From positions 1 through 43,320 of the forward strand of contig JAEDLR010000008.1 of the NCBI GenBank assembly GCA_016295145.1: a stretch of 43,320 nucleotides of DNA, given 5' to 3'. Of this stretch, positions 7,212 through 16,016 are shown in pieces; position 1 is the first letter of the stretch, and each line of letters begins with the position of its first letter. The translations under genes were made by a program, and so were the position numbers. This DNA comes from Oscillospiraceae bacterium. GTDB lineage: Bacteria > Bacillota > Clostridia > Oscillospirales > Ruminococcaceae. The notes under the pieces are model-generated. The model did no database searches and was not told the DNA's origin. It saw only the letters and a list, made by a program, of their open reading frames with translations.

Positions 7212-8993
7212 ATGAAAAGAAGAAAACTGCTGTCGCTGGGGCTGGCGACAGCCATTGTTGCGGGCATAGTATCCGCAAACGGTGCAAACCTGCAGCTTCA
7301 CTCCACTGCTGCGGACGATACCGGCGATGACTGGCTGCACGCAGTGGGCAGCCGTTTATATGACATGAACGGCAACGAGGTCTGGCTGACCGGCGCAAAC
7401 TGGTTCGGTTTTAACTGCTCTGAAAACTGCGCTCACGGTCTTTATGCCGCCGATGTGGATGATTTCCTTTCTGGTTGTGCAGACAAGGGCATCAATGTCA
7501 TTCGCTTCCCCATCTCCTCGGAGCTATTGCTTTCATGGATGAACGGTGATCCCAACCCTGTAAGCTCTGTGCAGGCTGGCTACGAGCCGCCTGTGGACGA
7601 GGTTGGCGAGGATGGCAGCATCACACCTGCCGGTAAATATGTCAACATCAACAAGGACTTTGTGCTTGAGGACGGCAAAACACTCAAGAGCAGCATGGAG
7701 ATCTTCGATGTCATCATGCAGAAATGCAAGGACTACGGCATCAAGGCGTTTATTGATATTCACAGCCCCGATGCGAACAACTCCGGCCATAACTATGAGC
7801 TGTGGTACGGCAAGGCCGGCATCACCACCGAACTGTGGATCGACACACTGGTCTGGCTGGCAGACAAGTACAAAAACGACGACACCCTGCTGGGCTTCGA
7901 CCTGAAAAATGAGCCTCATGGCAAGCGCGAATACGATGCGACCTGCCCCGATACCATCGCAAAATGGGACGGTACCACCGATGAGAACAACTGGGCATAC
8001 GCAGCAACAACCTGCGCAAATGCCATTCTTGCTGTGAACCCCCATGCGCTGATCTTTGTGGAAGGCGTTGAGCAGTATCCCAAAACCGAAAAGGGCTATA
8101 CCTACGATACCCCTGATATTTGGCAAGCCCCCGCAGATCAGTCACCGTGGTATGGTGCATGGTGGGGTGGCAATCTCCGCGGCGTGAGAGATTATCCCAT
8201 TACGCCCACAAGCGGTACAAGCCAGATCGTGTATTCTCCCCATGATTACGGCCCCTCGGTGTATGCGCAGACATGGTTCAACAAGGATTTCAATACCCAG
8301 ACACTGTTGGATGACTACTGGTATGACACATGGGCTTACATCAACCAGGAGGACATTGCGCCCTTGCTGATCGGCGAATGGGGCGGCCATATGGATGACG
8401 GAAAAAACCAGAAGTGGATGGAACTTCTACGCGACTACATGATTAACAACCACATCAACCACACATTCTGGTGCCTGAACCCCAACTCGGGTGATACCGG
8501 CGGTTTGCTGGGCTACGATTTCACCACATGGGATGCGGAAAAATATGGCTTGTTTGAGCCTTCCCTCTGGCAGACGCTGGAAACCGGCAAATACATCGGT
8601 CTTGACCACCAGAAAGCGCTGGGCAACAACGGCACGGGCCTCTCCCTCAACGAGTTCTACGCCGATTACGCCCACACTGAGGGAAGTAATCTGGACGGTG
8701 GCACGATTCTCGACTCCCAGGGCAGTATTGTTACCGGCGTGACGACGAGCGCCAGCACCTCCACGGCGCCGGCAAACCTCCGCTATGGCGACATTAACGA
8801 GAACGGCGAAGTGACCATTGCTGATGTGATCGTTTACAATCGCTACATTGCCGAGGATATTGCAACCGTTGTGACGGAACAGGGTCTTGCCAATGCCGAA
8901 GTAACCGGCGATGGCAACATCACCGGCGAGGACGCGGTTAAAGTGCTAAAATATCTCGCTTCTCTGATTAGCTATGAGCAGCTCTGCCCGTAA
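7212..8993 (+). CDS. Cellulosomal GH5 (subfamily 1-like) endoglucanase with dockerin
   Basis: A 593-residue secreted beta-1,4-glucanase. The signal peptide is MKRRKLLSLGL and onward (1 to about 33). The GH5 catalytic domain (about 40-480) resembles subfamily 1 (Acidothermus E1 type): TGANWFGFN at the start, LLGFDLKNEPHG with the acid/base Glu234, VYSPHDYGPSVYAQTWF, and PLLIGEWGG with the nucleophile Glu389. A short Ser/Thr linker leads to a type I dockerin (about 523-593) with two calcium-loop repeats (DINENGEVTIADVIVYNRYI; DGNITGEDAVKVLKYLA). The dockerin docks the enzyme onto a cohesin scaffoldin not encoded here. ATG 7212 gives a proper signal peptide and has GGGGG upstream; the frame stays open upstream, but that part is non-coding leader. 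A terminator follows. Confidence 0.97.
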   Translation: MKRRKLLSLGLATAIVAGIVSANGANLQLHSTAADDTGDDWLHAVGSRLYDMNGNEVWLTGANWFGFNCSENCAHGLYAADVDDFLSGCADKGINVIRFPISSELLLSWMNGDPNPVSSVQAGYEPPVDEVGEDGSITPAGKYVNINKDFVLEDGKTLKSSMEIFDVIMQKCKDYGIKAFIDIHSPDANNSGHNYELWYGKAGITTELWIDTLVWLADKYKNDDTLLGFDLKNEPHGKREYDATCPDTIAKWDGTTDENNWAYAATTCANAILAVNPHALIFVEGVEQYPKTEKGYTYDTPDIWQAPADQSPWYGAWWGGNLRGVRDYPITPTSGTSQIVYSPHDYGPSVYAQTWFNKDFNTQTLLDDYWYDTWAYINQEDIAPLLIGEWGGHMDDGKNQKWMELLRDYMINNHINHTFWCLNPNSGDTGGLLGYDFTTWDAEKYGLFEPSLWQTLETGKYIGLDHQKALGNNGTGLSLNEFYADYAHTEGSNLDGGTILDSQGSIVTGVTTSASTSTAPANLRYGDINENGEVTIADVIVYNRYIAEDIATVVTEQGLANAEVTGDGNITGEDAVKVLKYLASLISYEQLCP

Positions 8994-9010
8994 TGCAATA
9001 CAAAGATACG

Positions 9011-9049
9011 AAAAATCCCACCCTTGCACAAACAGGGGTGGGATTTGTG
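9011..9049. terminator. Bidirectional terminator between cellulase and pilus locus
   Basis: AAATCCCACCC and GGGGTGGGATTT pair over 11-12 positions, with A-rich sequence before and T-rich sequence after. It serves both the cellulase gene and the convergent minus-strand membrane protein gene. Confidence 0.85.
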
Positions 9050-9050
9050 T

Positions 9051-10703
9051 TTATGGGGCATCGGATGCGGTCGTTGCCACAGTGCTGTGGGCCTCGGTGT
9101 TGTAATCCAGTAGGCTGAAATGCACTGTACGGTAGGTGCTTGGGTCAAGATCATAGCCGTAATACTCTGCCCACAGACGGAAGTAAATTTCATGAATGTC
9201 ACCGTTACGGATATCAATTTCTTCAATCGTAGTAGGCAATTCCTTATCCACAAAACTCGACAACAATGCCGATGAATTACTATTATAATATGGATTCTCA
9301 ACGCAAGAGCCGCCATCAAACATGGTGTAGGGCAAATCAATGATCTCATAGGCTCTGACATTGCCATTTGCAATCTGTTCGCGCAAATGCTTGATCTGAA
9401 TGCATGAGCCGTACTTGTTCATAGCAAAGCAATACCCCATGGCACAACAGGCAACACACGCCACGATTTTAGTGACAGATAGCGGAATTCGCGACGTTTT
9501 CACATCTGTGGAAAGCAGAACCTCGATGGCGCACAACGCCCAAAACAGATAATTGGTGTAAAAACAGCGGGCGGAAACTGGTCCCACAACACAGAATAAG
9601 AGCGAGTGCAGCGTGGCACTGGCAAGATAAACTGCCACATGAAGCAGCGTCTGGCGTGGCAAAAACAAATACACCAGATACAGTATCGCGACGATATCCA
9701 AGAAAACCAGTGCAGTTTGCACAGCATACACGCGCATTGCCCATGTGGTTTCTTGAAAATTGAGCGTGAGGGCGGTAAAAGCCGAATATGCCGCATAGAC
9801 AACCACCATGGTAGCCGAAAGCGAGGCATAGCGTCGCCGGCTGCGGTCCCAGTTGGAACGGTCTGACTTAGCATATAGCGCATATAAGCCGAACGCAAGG
9901 AAAATATGCACAATCGGAATAGGCTTGGCAAATTTCGGCATGACATCCTGATAGAGTTTTGCAAAAATATCAGAAAAACTGAAATCAAAGTAACGATATC
10001 CCTGTTGGTCAACATCCGTGGCAATGGAATGGTAGTTCGGATTCAAAAACATTGCGACTGTGCCGATTGCTGTGCCGAGCGTGTATGCAATATGCATCAG
10101 CAAGCCGCGCCTTTTGCAGGCGAAAACAGACCAGAGCAAGAAGAAGGCCGCCAGAAAGCACGCATAAACGGTCATGCTCTCAAGGCACATTGCCCCCACC
10201 AAACCAAGCACAAAGGCAAGCGCGCTTCGCCAGCCGATCTTCAGCGAAGCCTGTGATTGGCAAACTCCAAAAGCCATATGTAAATACATTAGCACACAAA
10301 TCATCGGCAGGACATAAATGACAAAAGCCGAAAGATAGGAGATCACTTCAGATGTGGCGCGAATGGGAATGGTCACGAACAGAAAAAGTGCCAACCAATA
10401 GCTGCGAAAATCACCCTTTTGATTAGAAGAAAACGAGCCTAGCAGGAAAAGCGTTGCCATCAGCATACCCACCATAACAAGATACCTTGCAACGGGGTAG
10501 CGAACAATCAGGTGCGTTAAAATATTGCTGACATAACGACCGTTGGGCATACGGTATCCTGCCAACTCCTCATATTCAAATGCGTAATACCAAAAGAAAT
10601 CGTCTGCCTTCATCACCTGCGTTGCAGTGATCACAACAGCGTAAATGAGAAAAACAAGAAGCAGTATCAGAAACTGCTTCTTGGAGTGTATCAATTGCTT
10701 CAT
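9051..10703 (-). CDS. Polytopic membrane protein, GT-C-like, last gene of the major pilin operon
   Basis: A 550-residue protein with about eleven predicted membrane helices from residue 10 to about 415 and a C-terminal soluble domain of about 130 residues. The first extracytoplasmic loop starts with ADDFFWYY (Asp34, Asp35), and NGRYVSN follows near 54, a pattern seen in DUF6056 and other GT-C-fold glycosyltransferases, where an acidic pair in that loop binds the lipid-phosphate sugar donor and metal. It lies 14 bases after the second pilin gene, and no usual ribosome binding site precedes the ATG. Its place after two pilin genes recalls TfpO/TfpW pilin glycosyltransferases; that job is inference. 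It could also be a glycan polymerase or an unrelated membrane protein. Confidence 0.7.
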   Translation of the reverse strand: MKQLIHSKKQFLILLLVFLIYAVVITATQVMKADDFFWYYAFEYEELAGYRMPNGRYVSNILTHLIVRYPVARYLVMVGMLMATLFLLGSFSSNQKGDFRSYWLALFLFVTIPIRATSEVISYLSAFVIYVLPMICVLMYLHMAFGVCQSQASLKIGWRSALAFVLGLVGAMCLESMTVYACFLAAFFLLWSVFACKRRGLLMHIAYTLGTAIGTVAMFLNPNYHSIATDVDQQGYRYFDFSFSDIFAKLYQDVMPKFAKPIPIVHIFLAFGLYALYAKSDRSNWDRSRRRYASLSATMVVVYAAYSAFTALTLNFQETTWAMRVYAVQTALVFLDIVAILYLVYLFLPRQTLLHVAVYLASATLHSLLFCVVGPVSARCFYTNYLFWALCAIEVLLSTDVKTSRIPLSVTKIVACVACCAMGYCFAMNKYGSCIQIKHLREQIANGNVRAYEIIDLPYTMFDGGSCVENPYYNSNSSALLSSFVDKELPTTIEEIDIRNGDIHEIYFRLWAEYYGYDLDPSTYRTVHFSLLDYNTEAHSTVATTASDAP

Positions 10704-10717
10704 ATCAATTATACCAT

Positions 10718-11278
10718 TCAGCCTTCTTCGGCATCTTCATACAAAGTGGAATCCTGCACCGCGTAGCCCAGGGCAACCAAGGACGTCCATGTTTTATCAT
10801 AAGACTGGAAATCATCTGCGCCAATGGCAATGGGATAAGAACCGGGATACTTACCGTCAATAATGCCGACACCGTCACAGGTGGTAGCAGTAAAGCGGAA
10901 GGAAACCTGCTCAATTTTTTCTATATCGTTAAATACATCGTATATTTTGGAATAGAGCAGCGTCAGCAAGGTATCTTTATCGGTAGTTGTAGTAGGCACA
11001 TCATTGGTTGATGTACCCTTGCAAGCGGCGATATCCGCGCCAGTGGTTGTGATATTTCCAACCAACGGCGAAAGCTGATAATCTGCTGCGTCCATGTCCG
11101 TCAATGCAACCAACGCACCGTTAGAGATGTTTCGCGCTGCGCTGTTGGCACTGGTAATTTTGGCTTTGGTAATATAACCGAGCATGGCAGGAACCAGCAT
11201 GGCTGCCAATACGCCGATGATCGCAATGACCACAATCAGCTCAATCAGGGTAAAACCATTCCATTTTTTCGTCTTCAT
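10718..11278 (-). CDS. Type IV pilin-like protein (second pilin)
   Basis: A 186-residue prepilin. The leader MKTKKWNG is cut before Phe9 by prepilin peptidase. The mature start FTLIELIVVIAIIGVLAAMLVPA has Glu at +5 and the hydrophobic assembly helix. After the helix, KAKITSANSAARNISNGALVALTDMD closely follows the major pilin (KSKITSANSSAKSIYTAAQSALTDMD), so the two are paralogues, but the C-terminal half differs and contains two cysteines that may form a disulfide. ATG 11278 has GGGGGA 5-6 bases ahead; an upstream ATG at 11311 would give an overlong leader. A stem-loop separates it from the major pilin gene, so it is probably made at a lower level. It may be a minor or alternative subunit. 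Confidence 0.88.
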   Translation of the reverse strand: MKTKKWNGFTLIELIVVIAIIGVLAAMLVPAMLGYITKAKITSANSAARNISNGALVALTDMDAADYQLSPLVGNITTTGADIAACKGTSTNDVPTTTTDKDTLLTLLYSKIYDVFNDIEKIEQVSFRFTATTCDGVGIIDGKYPGSYPIAIGADDFQSYDKTWTSLVALGYAVQDSTLYEDAEEG

Positions 11279-11330
11279 AAAAATTCCCCCGTCAATCGGT
11301 TTGATATTCATACAAAATAACCATGCAGAA

Positions 11331-11360
11331 AGAATGCCCCCGGTTACGGGGGCATATTCT
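11331..11360 (-). terminator. Intercistronic stem-loop between the two pilin genes
   Basis: AATGCCCCCG and CGGGGGCAT form a GC-rich stem around a tiny loop, 30 bases after the major pilin stop. On the minus strand TTCTTTC follows, a broken U-tract. It looks like a leaky terminator or mRNA 3' protector that would make the first pilin more abundant than the second. Confidence 0.6.
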
Positions 11361-11389
11361 CAAATGTCAAAAGACAATCTCTGCTTCAA

Positions 11390-11887
11390 TCAGCTCTTTG
11401 CGTAGCTGATCAGGGTAGCCAGTTCAGTTGTAGAAGCGTAGGTCTTAGACTTGTCATAGTCATCAACGGAGAATTGCTTGGGGGTAGTGCCGGGGTAGTT
11501 ACCGTTTACAACTGCAACTGCAGAGCAGGAACCACCGGTTACCTCGATAGAGAATGCGCTCAGCTTGGTGATGTCAGTGAAGTAAGTCCAGACCTTGTAC
11601 TGGAATGTGGAATCTGCATCAGTACCCTTAGAAGTAGGAGCAGAAAATGCAGAAGCCTCTGTCCAAGGAGAAGTGAGGTCGTTGTAGATGTCGTACTCAT
11701 CCTCAGTATCCATATCGGTCAGAGCAGACTGTGCTGCGGTGTAGATGGACTTTGCAGAGGAGTTAGCGGAAGTGATCTTGGACTTCTTCACATAGCCCAG
11801 CATTGCGGGAACCAGGATAGCAGCCAGAACACCGATGATTGCGATAACAACGATCAGCTCGATCAGAGTAAAACCTTTCTTTTTCAT
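11390..11887 (-). CDS. pilA: Major type IV pilin
   Basis: A 165-residue prepilin with the classic leader MKKKG, cleavage before Phe6 and Glu at +5 (FTLIELIVVIAIIGVLAAIL). The N-terminal helix packs in the fibre core; the rest folds as the exposed beta domain. Proposed as the major pilin because it has the best ribosome binding site (AAGGAGG), its own perfect-consensus promoter 100 bases upstream, a short leader peptide, and codon usage rich in favoured codons. It is first in an operon with a second pilin and a membrane protein. PilB, PilT, PilC and the prepilin peptidase are all nearby. Only one cysteine (in GGSCSAVAVV) is present, so no internal disulfide is expected. Confidence 0.92.
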   Translation of the reverse strand: MKKKGFTLIELIVVIAIIGVLAAILVPAMLGYVKKSKITSANSSAKSIYTAAQSALTDMDTEDEYDIYNDLTSPWTEASAFSAPTSKGTDADSTFQYKVWTYFTDITKLSAFSIEVTGGSCSAVAVVNGNYPGTTPKQFSVDDYDKSKTYASTTELATLISYAKS

Positions 11888-11988
11888 GATAAGAAACCTC
11901 CTTATATGTATGTTCCGCCGTAGCGGAGGGCCCGAAATAAGAAACGCAGCTCGCGCGCCAAGACTGCATCTCTGTCTTCCATGGTCTT

Positions 11989-12017
11989 AGTATAACATAG
12001 CCACCGAAAAATGTCAA
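11989..12017 (-). promoter_or_regulatory. Promoter of the major pilin operon
   Basis: On the minus strand: TTGACA (complement of 12012-12017), exactly 17 bases, TATACT (complement of 11989-11994). The transcript leader of about 95 bases ends in a small stem TCCGC/GCGGA just before AAGGAGG and the pilA ATG. The 120 bases between this promoter and the pilT stop hold no clear terminator. Confidence 0.88.
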
Positions 12018-12140
12018 TAGGTTTCGAGAAATTTACCAAGTTGTGAACAAACTTTTACGAAACCCGTTTTTTGCAGCGCAAAAGCGAAATCGTTTTCGGC
12101 AGATTGCACAAAATGTGTAACCGATTTGTAACTCTTTGCC

Positions 12141-13250
12141 TTAGCCAATCACGCCCTCGCGGGTCACAATGGACTGCCCGCCCATTGCGGTAAGGTAGCG
12201 ATAGAACTCGGTCTTGTCCTGGCACTTCTCCAGTGCATCAATCTCATTGACGGTGTTGTTCTTCACCAGGCGTGCCAGTTCGTAGTCCAGCGTCATCATG
12301 CCGTGGGCCTTACCTGCCTGAATCGAGGACTGAATCAGGTGGATCTTACCCTCACGGATCTGGGCAGAAATAGCGTCGGTACAGGCAAGGATTTCCATCG
12401 CTGCCACACGGCCGTTACCGGATTTCAGCGGCAACAACGTCTGGGAAACAACGCCCACCAGTGTATTTGCAAGCTGTGTACGGATCTGCACCTGCTGATG
12501 CTCGGGGTACACGTCGATGATACGGTTGATGGTATCTGCTGCAGAGGTGGTATGCAAGGTGGAAAGCACCAAGTGACCGGTTTCGGCGGCGGTAATGGCA
12601 GCCTGAATGGTCTCAAAGTCACGCATCTCACCTACGAGAATGACATCGGGGTCTTCACGCAGTGCGGCACGCAGTGCCAGTGCAAAGCCGGGCACATCGG
12701 AGCCAACCTCTCTCTGGTTCACCATGCAGCGTTTATGCTCATGCACATACTCAATGGGGTCTTCAATCGTGATAACATGGGCACTCTTGTTGCAGTTAAT
12801 GTAGTCGATCATACCTGCCAGTGTGGTGGACTTACCGGAACCCGTAGGGCCTGTAATCAGTACCAAGCCACGAGGGCGCATGGCGAACTCTGCCATAACG
12901 GGGGGCATAAACAGGTCATCCAGTGTAGGAATATCGTTGCGCAGCAGACGAATTGCGATGGCGGCATGATCACGCTGGAAGAAGATATTGCAACGGTGAC
13001 GGTAGCCTGCACGGGTCACATAAGAGAAGTCCGTATCCTCGTGTCTGCCAACCTTTGCACGCTGCTGTTCGTTACACATCTGCTCGATGATCTCACCGAT
13101 CATCTCATCGGTCATTTCAGGGTAGCTGCTCATCTTACGCAGCTGGCCGTGCAGACGCACGACAGGGTTGATACCGACAGTAAAGTGCAAGTCCGAGCAG
13201 CCCAGCGCACGCACATCGTCGAGAACCTTGTTGATTGTAATAAATGGCAT
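12141..13250 (-). CDS. pilT: Type IV pilus retraction ATPase PilT
   Basis: A 369-residue hexameric ATPase that depolymerises the pilus at the inner face of the membrane and powers twitching. Motifs in order: N-terminal PAS-like domain to about 105, Walker A GPTGSGKST (134-142), Asp box VITIEDPIEYVH (159-170), Walker B ILVGEMRD (204-211), His box LSTLHTTSAADT (229-240). The AIRAGK-type PilT signature at the end of the core is altered to SIQAGKAHGMMTLD. Length is typical (about 345-370). It lacks the MshEN domain and zinc cysteines of PilB, which separates the two. It follows pilB by 44 bases on the same strand and is probably co-transcribed. Its presence argues for retractile pili and not a mere pseudopilus. 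Confidence 0.96.
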   Translation of the reverse strand: MPFITINKVLDDVRALGCSDLHFTVGINPVVRLHGQLRKMSSYPEMTDEMIGEIIEQMCNEQQRAKVGRHEDTDFSYVTRAGYRHRCNIFFQRDHAAIAIRLLRNDIPTLDDLFMPPVMAEFAMRPRGLVLITGPTGSGKSTTLAGMIDYINCNKSAHVITIEDPIEYVHEHKRCMVNQREVGSDVPGFALALRAALREDPDVILVGEMRDFETIQAAITAAETGHLVLSTLHTTSAADTINRIIDVYPEHQQVQIRTQLANTLVGVVSQTLLPLKSGNGRVAAMEILACTDAISAQIREGKIHLIQSSIQAGKAHGMMTLDYELARLVKNNTVNEIDALEKCQDKTEFYRYLTAMGGQSIVTREGVIG

Positions 13251-13294
13251 TGGAATTTCCTCCCGTCTTGTATTTGTATTGTTTCAGTGCAGTA

Positions 13295-14953
13295 TCAGAC
13301 AGCGTAGGTAACACGAACCAGCTCATCCATACTGGTAACACCCTGCATAACCAGATCAGATACGTTATCACGCAACAGCTTGGTACCGTTGGCTCTTGCA
13401 AGCTGCTCGATTTCCTCCTTACCGGCACCGTTGGCAATCAGCGTAGAAATACCTGCGGAGCAGTGAATGATCTCGTGGATAGCTGTTCTACCGCGATAGC
13501 CGTTACCGCACTCGCTACAGCCGCAGGCATCATAGATCGGCACGGAGTGGTCGATATGCATCAGCTTGTTTTCCTCTTCGGTGGACATTCTCTGCTTTCT
13601 GCACTTGGGGCAAAGCACCTTAACCAGACGCTGTGCCACAACGCCGATGAGCGAGGATGCAACCATGTATGCGGGGATGCCCATATCCACCAGACGAACG
13701 ATGGTAGATGCGGCATCGTTGGTATGCAGCGTGGAGAGCACCAAGTGACCCGTGATAGCAGCACGGATACCGATTTCAGCAGTCTCACCGTCACGCATCT
13801 CACCGATCATGATGACATCGGGGTCCTGACGCAAAATAGAACGCAGGGCAGCCGAGAAGGTCATGCCGGATTTTACATTGACCTGGCACTGGTTGATACC
13901 CTCCATCTGCTTTTCCACAGGATCCTCAACGGTCACCACATTCACATCCGGTCTTGCGATTGCACCCAGTGCAGCATACAGAGTTGTAGACTTACCGGAA
14001 CCGGTAGGGCCTGTAACCAGAATCACGCCGTGGGGGCACTTGATCATGCTGGTGAACAACTGGTAGTTATAGTCGGACATACCCAGATCTTGCAGGCGGC
14101 GTGTTTTGATGGCACCAGTGGAAAGGATACGGATAACGATCTTTTCGCCATGAACCATAGGCAGCGAGGACACACGGACATCCAACGGGATGCCGTCAAC
14201 GGTCTGGGAGAAACGGCCGTCCTGGGGGATACGCTTTTCGGCAATGTTCATGCCGGAAATCAGCTTCAAACGGGTGGAGAGCTGATTCTGAACATTACTG
14301 GAAACATTCATCAGCTGCATCAGGTCGCCGTTCACACGGACACGGATCTGGGTGTACTTCTCAAAGGGCTCAATGTGAATATCGGTTGCTTCCATACGGA
14401 ACGCATTCTCAACAATCTGCGTTGCCAGTTTTACAATCGGCGCGCTCTCAACACGGTCTTTGGATTCATCATCATCCACAACCTCGGGGCCTGCAATGCC
14501 GTCGATATCGCCCAGGTCAGACATCTGATATGCCTTACCCACCGCCTTCTTGATGGCTGCACGGGTTGCCAGCACAGGGATGCAGTCGTAACCGGTTTTC
14601 ACCTTGATATCCTCAAGAATATTGAAGTTGACGGGGTCATCGGTTGCAACAGTAAGACGGCGACCTGTCATATTGATTGCGATGACGCAATTACGCTCTG
14701 CCAGATCCTGGGGCACTTTACGGGCAATCTCGCCATCAATATCAACCGAATTCAGGTCAACATACGGCACCTTCAGCTTGCCGGACAATGCCTGTGCAAA
14801 TTTGACATCGGACATAAAGCCCATTTCCACCAGCACTTCACCGAAACGCTTACCATCTCCGGACTCATGCTGATGATCCAGCACCTGCTGCAATTGCTCG
14901 GGGGAAATGTGTCCTTCTTCGACCAGATAGTCACCGATTCTGATGTTTCTCAT
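13295..14953 (-). CDS. pilB: Type IV pilus extension ATPase PilB with MshEN domain
   Basis: A 552-residue secretion ATPase that drives pilin polymerisation through PilC. The N-terminal MshEN-type domain has two similar units, residues 5-28 (RIGDYLVEEG, SPEQLQQVLDHQ) and 36-59 (RFGEVLVEMG onward). MshEN units of this form bind cyclic di-GMP in MshE and some PilB proteins. The ATPase core follows: Walker A GPTGSGKST (315-323), Asp box VVTVEDPVEKQ, Walker B IMIGEMRD (381-388), His box LSTLHTNDAAST (406-417). A zinc-binding set CPKC (448-451) and CGCSEC (477-482) lies near the C terminus, as in PilB/GspE. The ATG has GGAGG ahead. It diverges from the prepilin peptidase gene, sharing an intergenic region under 90 bases. 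Confidence 0.97.
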   Translation of the reverse strand: MRNIRIGDYLVEEGHISPEQLQQVLDHQHESGDGKRFGEVLVEMGFMSDVKFAQALSGKLKVPYVDLNSVDIDGEIARKVPQDLAERNCVIAINMTGRRLTVATDDPVNFNILEDIKVKTGYDCIPVLATRAAIKKAVGKAYQMSDLGDIDGIAGPEVVDDDESKDRVESAPIVKLATQIVENAFRMEATDIHIEPFEKYTQIRVRVNGDLMQLMNVSSNVQNQLSTRLKLISGMNIAEKRIPQDGRFSQTVDGIPLDVRVSSLPMVHGEKIVIRILSTGAIKTRRLQDLGMSDYNYQLFTSMIKCPHGVILVTGPTGSGKSTTLYAALGAIARPDVNVVTVEDPVEKQMEGINQCQVNVKSGMTFSAALRSILRQDPDVIMIGEMRDGETAEIGIRAAITGHLVLSTLHTNDAASTIVRLVDMGIPAYMVASSLIGVVAQRLVKVLCPKCRKQRMSTEEENKLMHIDHSVPIYDACGCSECGNGYRGRTAIHEIIHCSAGISTLIANGAGKEEIEQLARANGTKLLRDNVSDLVMQGVTSMDELVRVTYAV

Positions 14954-14981
14954 ACCTAACCTCCAAATTTTGCTTTTCGTC

Positions 14982-15010
14982 TTGAAAAATCATGTAATCT
15001 GTGATAAAAT
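14982..15010 (+). promoter_or_regulatory. Promoter of the prepilin peptidase gene
   Basis: TTGAAA (14982-14987), 17-base spacer, TAAAAT (15005-15010) with TGA ahead (extended -10). The pilB promoter on the other strand must overlap this region, but no convincing pair of boxes could be fixed there. Confidence 0.65.
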
Positions 15011-15040
15011 AACAGTACAACCATATAAGGAGGTACCGTT

Positions 15041-15937
15041 ATGTACCAAAAAGTAATGTTCGCTGCAAAATGCCTTGCAGCAAAGCCCATCATCCGTGAG
15101 GAATGGGAATTCTTCGACCTGCCATTCTTTCTGCTGACGATCCCCATGGTGCTGGCATACGGCTTGATTATCGGGAGCTTTTTGAATGTGGTCATCATCC
15201 GCCTGCCACGAAACGAATCGCTGATCAAGCGTTCTTCTCACTGCATGACCTGCGGGGCAAAAATCCGTGCCATTGATTTGATTCCCGTATTCAGTTGGCT
15301 TTTCCTCAGGGGAAAATGTCACAACTGCGGCGAGAAGATCTCCGGCAGATACCCACTGGTGGAAGGCCTCAACGCGTTGCTCTACTTGCTGAACTATCTC
15401 ATCTTTGGCTTTCACGTCAACACCATTATCATGTGCCTATACACATCTGTGCTGATCGTAGTGGGGTTCATGGACTGGGACACCCTTGAAATTGACCTGC
15501 GCGTGTTGGCGGTCATTTTGATTCTGACGATTCCATCTCACTTTCTCAACGATGTCACCATCGCAGAGCGATTGATCGGCGGCATTTGCATCAGCCTGCC
15601 GTTCTTTCTCATCGGTGAGATCAGCGGAATTTACTATCAGAAGAAAACCGGCGAAAAAGTGCGCGGCATCGAGCTGGGTGATACGCTGCTAATGTTCTGC
15701 GGCGGTCTGTTCCTTGGTTGGAAAGGCGTTGTGCCCGCTGCATTCATCGGCATTCTTCTGGCAGCAATATGCGGCTTGGTGATCAAAAAGATTACGGGCA
15801 ACTCAAAGTTTGCGTTTGGCCCGTATTTGTGCATCGGTTTGCTGATTGGAGCGATTTGCGGCAGCCAACTGACGGATTGGTATCTAAGCACGCTGCCTCA
15901 GCCTGAGCAGCATAGCTACTACAGCATGATTCTCTGA
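15041..15937 (+). CDS. pilD: Prepilin peptidase (type IV leader peptidase)
   Basis: A 298-residue polytopic aspartyl protease that cleaves and N-methylates prepilins at the membrane. The N-terminal methylase part shows GSFLNVVIIRLP and two cysteine pairs, CMTC and CHNC, that bracket the DLIPVFSWLFLRG motif. The protease part has both catalytic Asp regions: GFMDWDTLEI and ELGDTLLMFCGGLFLG, the latter a GXGD motif altered to ELGD, then FGPYL. About eight membrane helices fit the family. The ATG follows AAGGAGG. It is the only pilus gene on the plus strand, lying between the pilB-pilT unit and the minor pilin genes, and shares a terminator with the convergent PilW-like gene. It should process all five prepilin-like proteins here. 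Confidence 0.95.
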   Translation: MYQKVMFAAKCLAAKPIIREEWEFFDLPFFLLTIPMVLAYGLIIGSFLNVVIIRLPRNESLIKRSSHCMTCGAKIRAIDLIPVFSWLFLRGKCHNCGEKISGRYPLVEGLNALLYLLNYLIFGFHVNTIIMCLYTSVLIVVGFMDWDTLEIDLRVLAVILILTIPSHFLNDVTIAERLIGGICISLPFFLIGEISGIYYQKKTGEKVRGIELGDTLLMFCGGLFLGWKGVVPAAFIGILLAAICGLVIKKITGNSKFAFGPYLCIGLLIGAICGSQLTDWYLSTLPQPEQHSYYSMIL

Positions 15938-15951
15938 TAGATTACAATCAA

Positions 15952-15990
15952 ACAAAGAGGCAGCCGGCAACACCGGCTGCCTTCTTTTGT
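15952..15990. terminator. Bidirectional terminator between pilD and the minor pilin operon
   Basis: GGCAGCCGG and CCGGCTGCC pair perfectly around a CAACA loop, with AACAAAGA before and TTCTTTT after, so it can end transcription from either side. Confidence 0.92.
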
Positions 15991-16016
15991 GTTTGATGGT
16001 TATACTGTACTGTGAC

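Noticed and set aside
13244..14959. 571-codon plus-strand open frame opposite pilB
   Set aside because: It is the mirror of a certain gene; its translation is rich in His, Cys and Gln, as expected from antisense codons, with no domain and no start signal.
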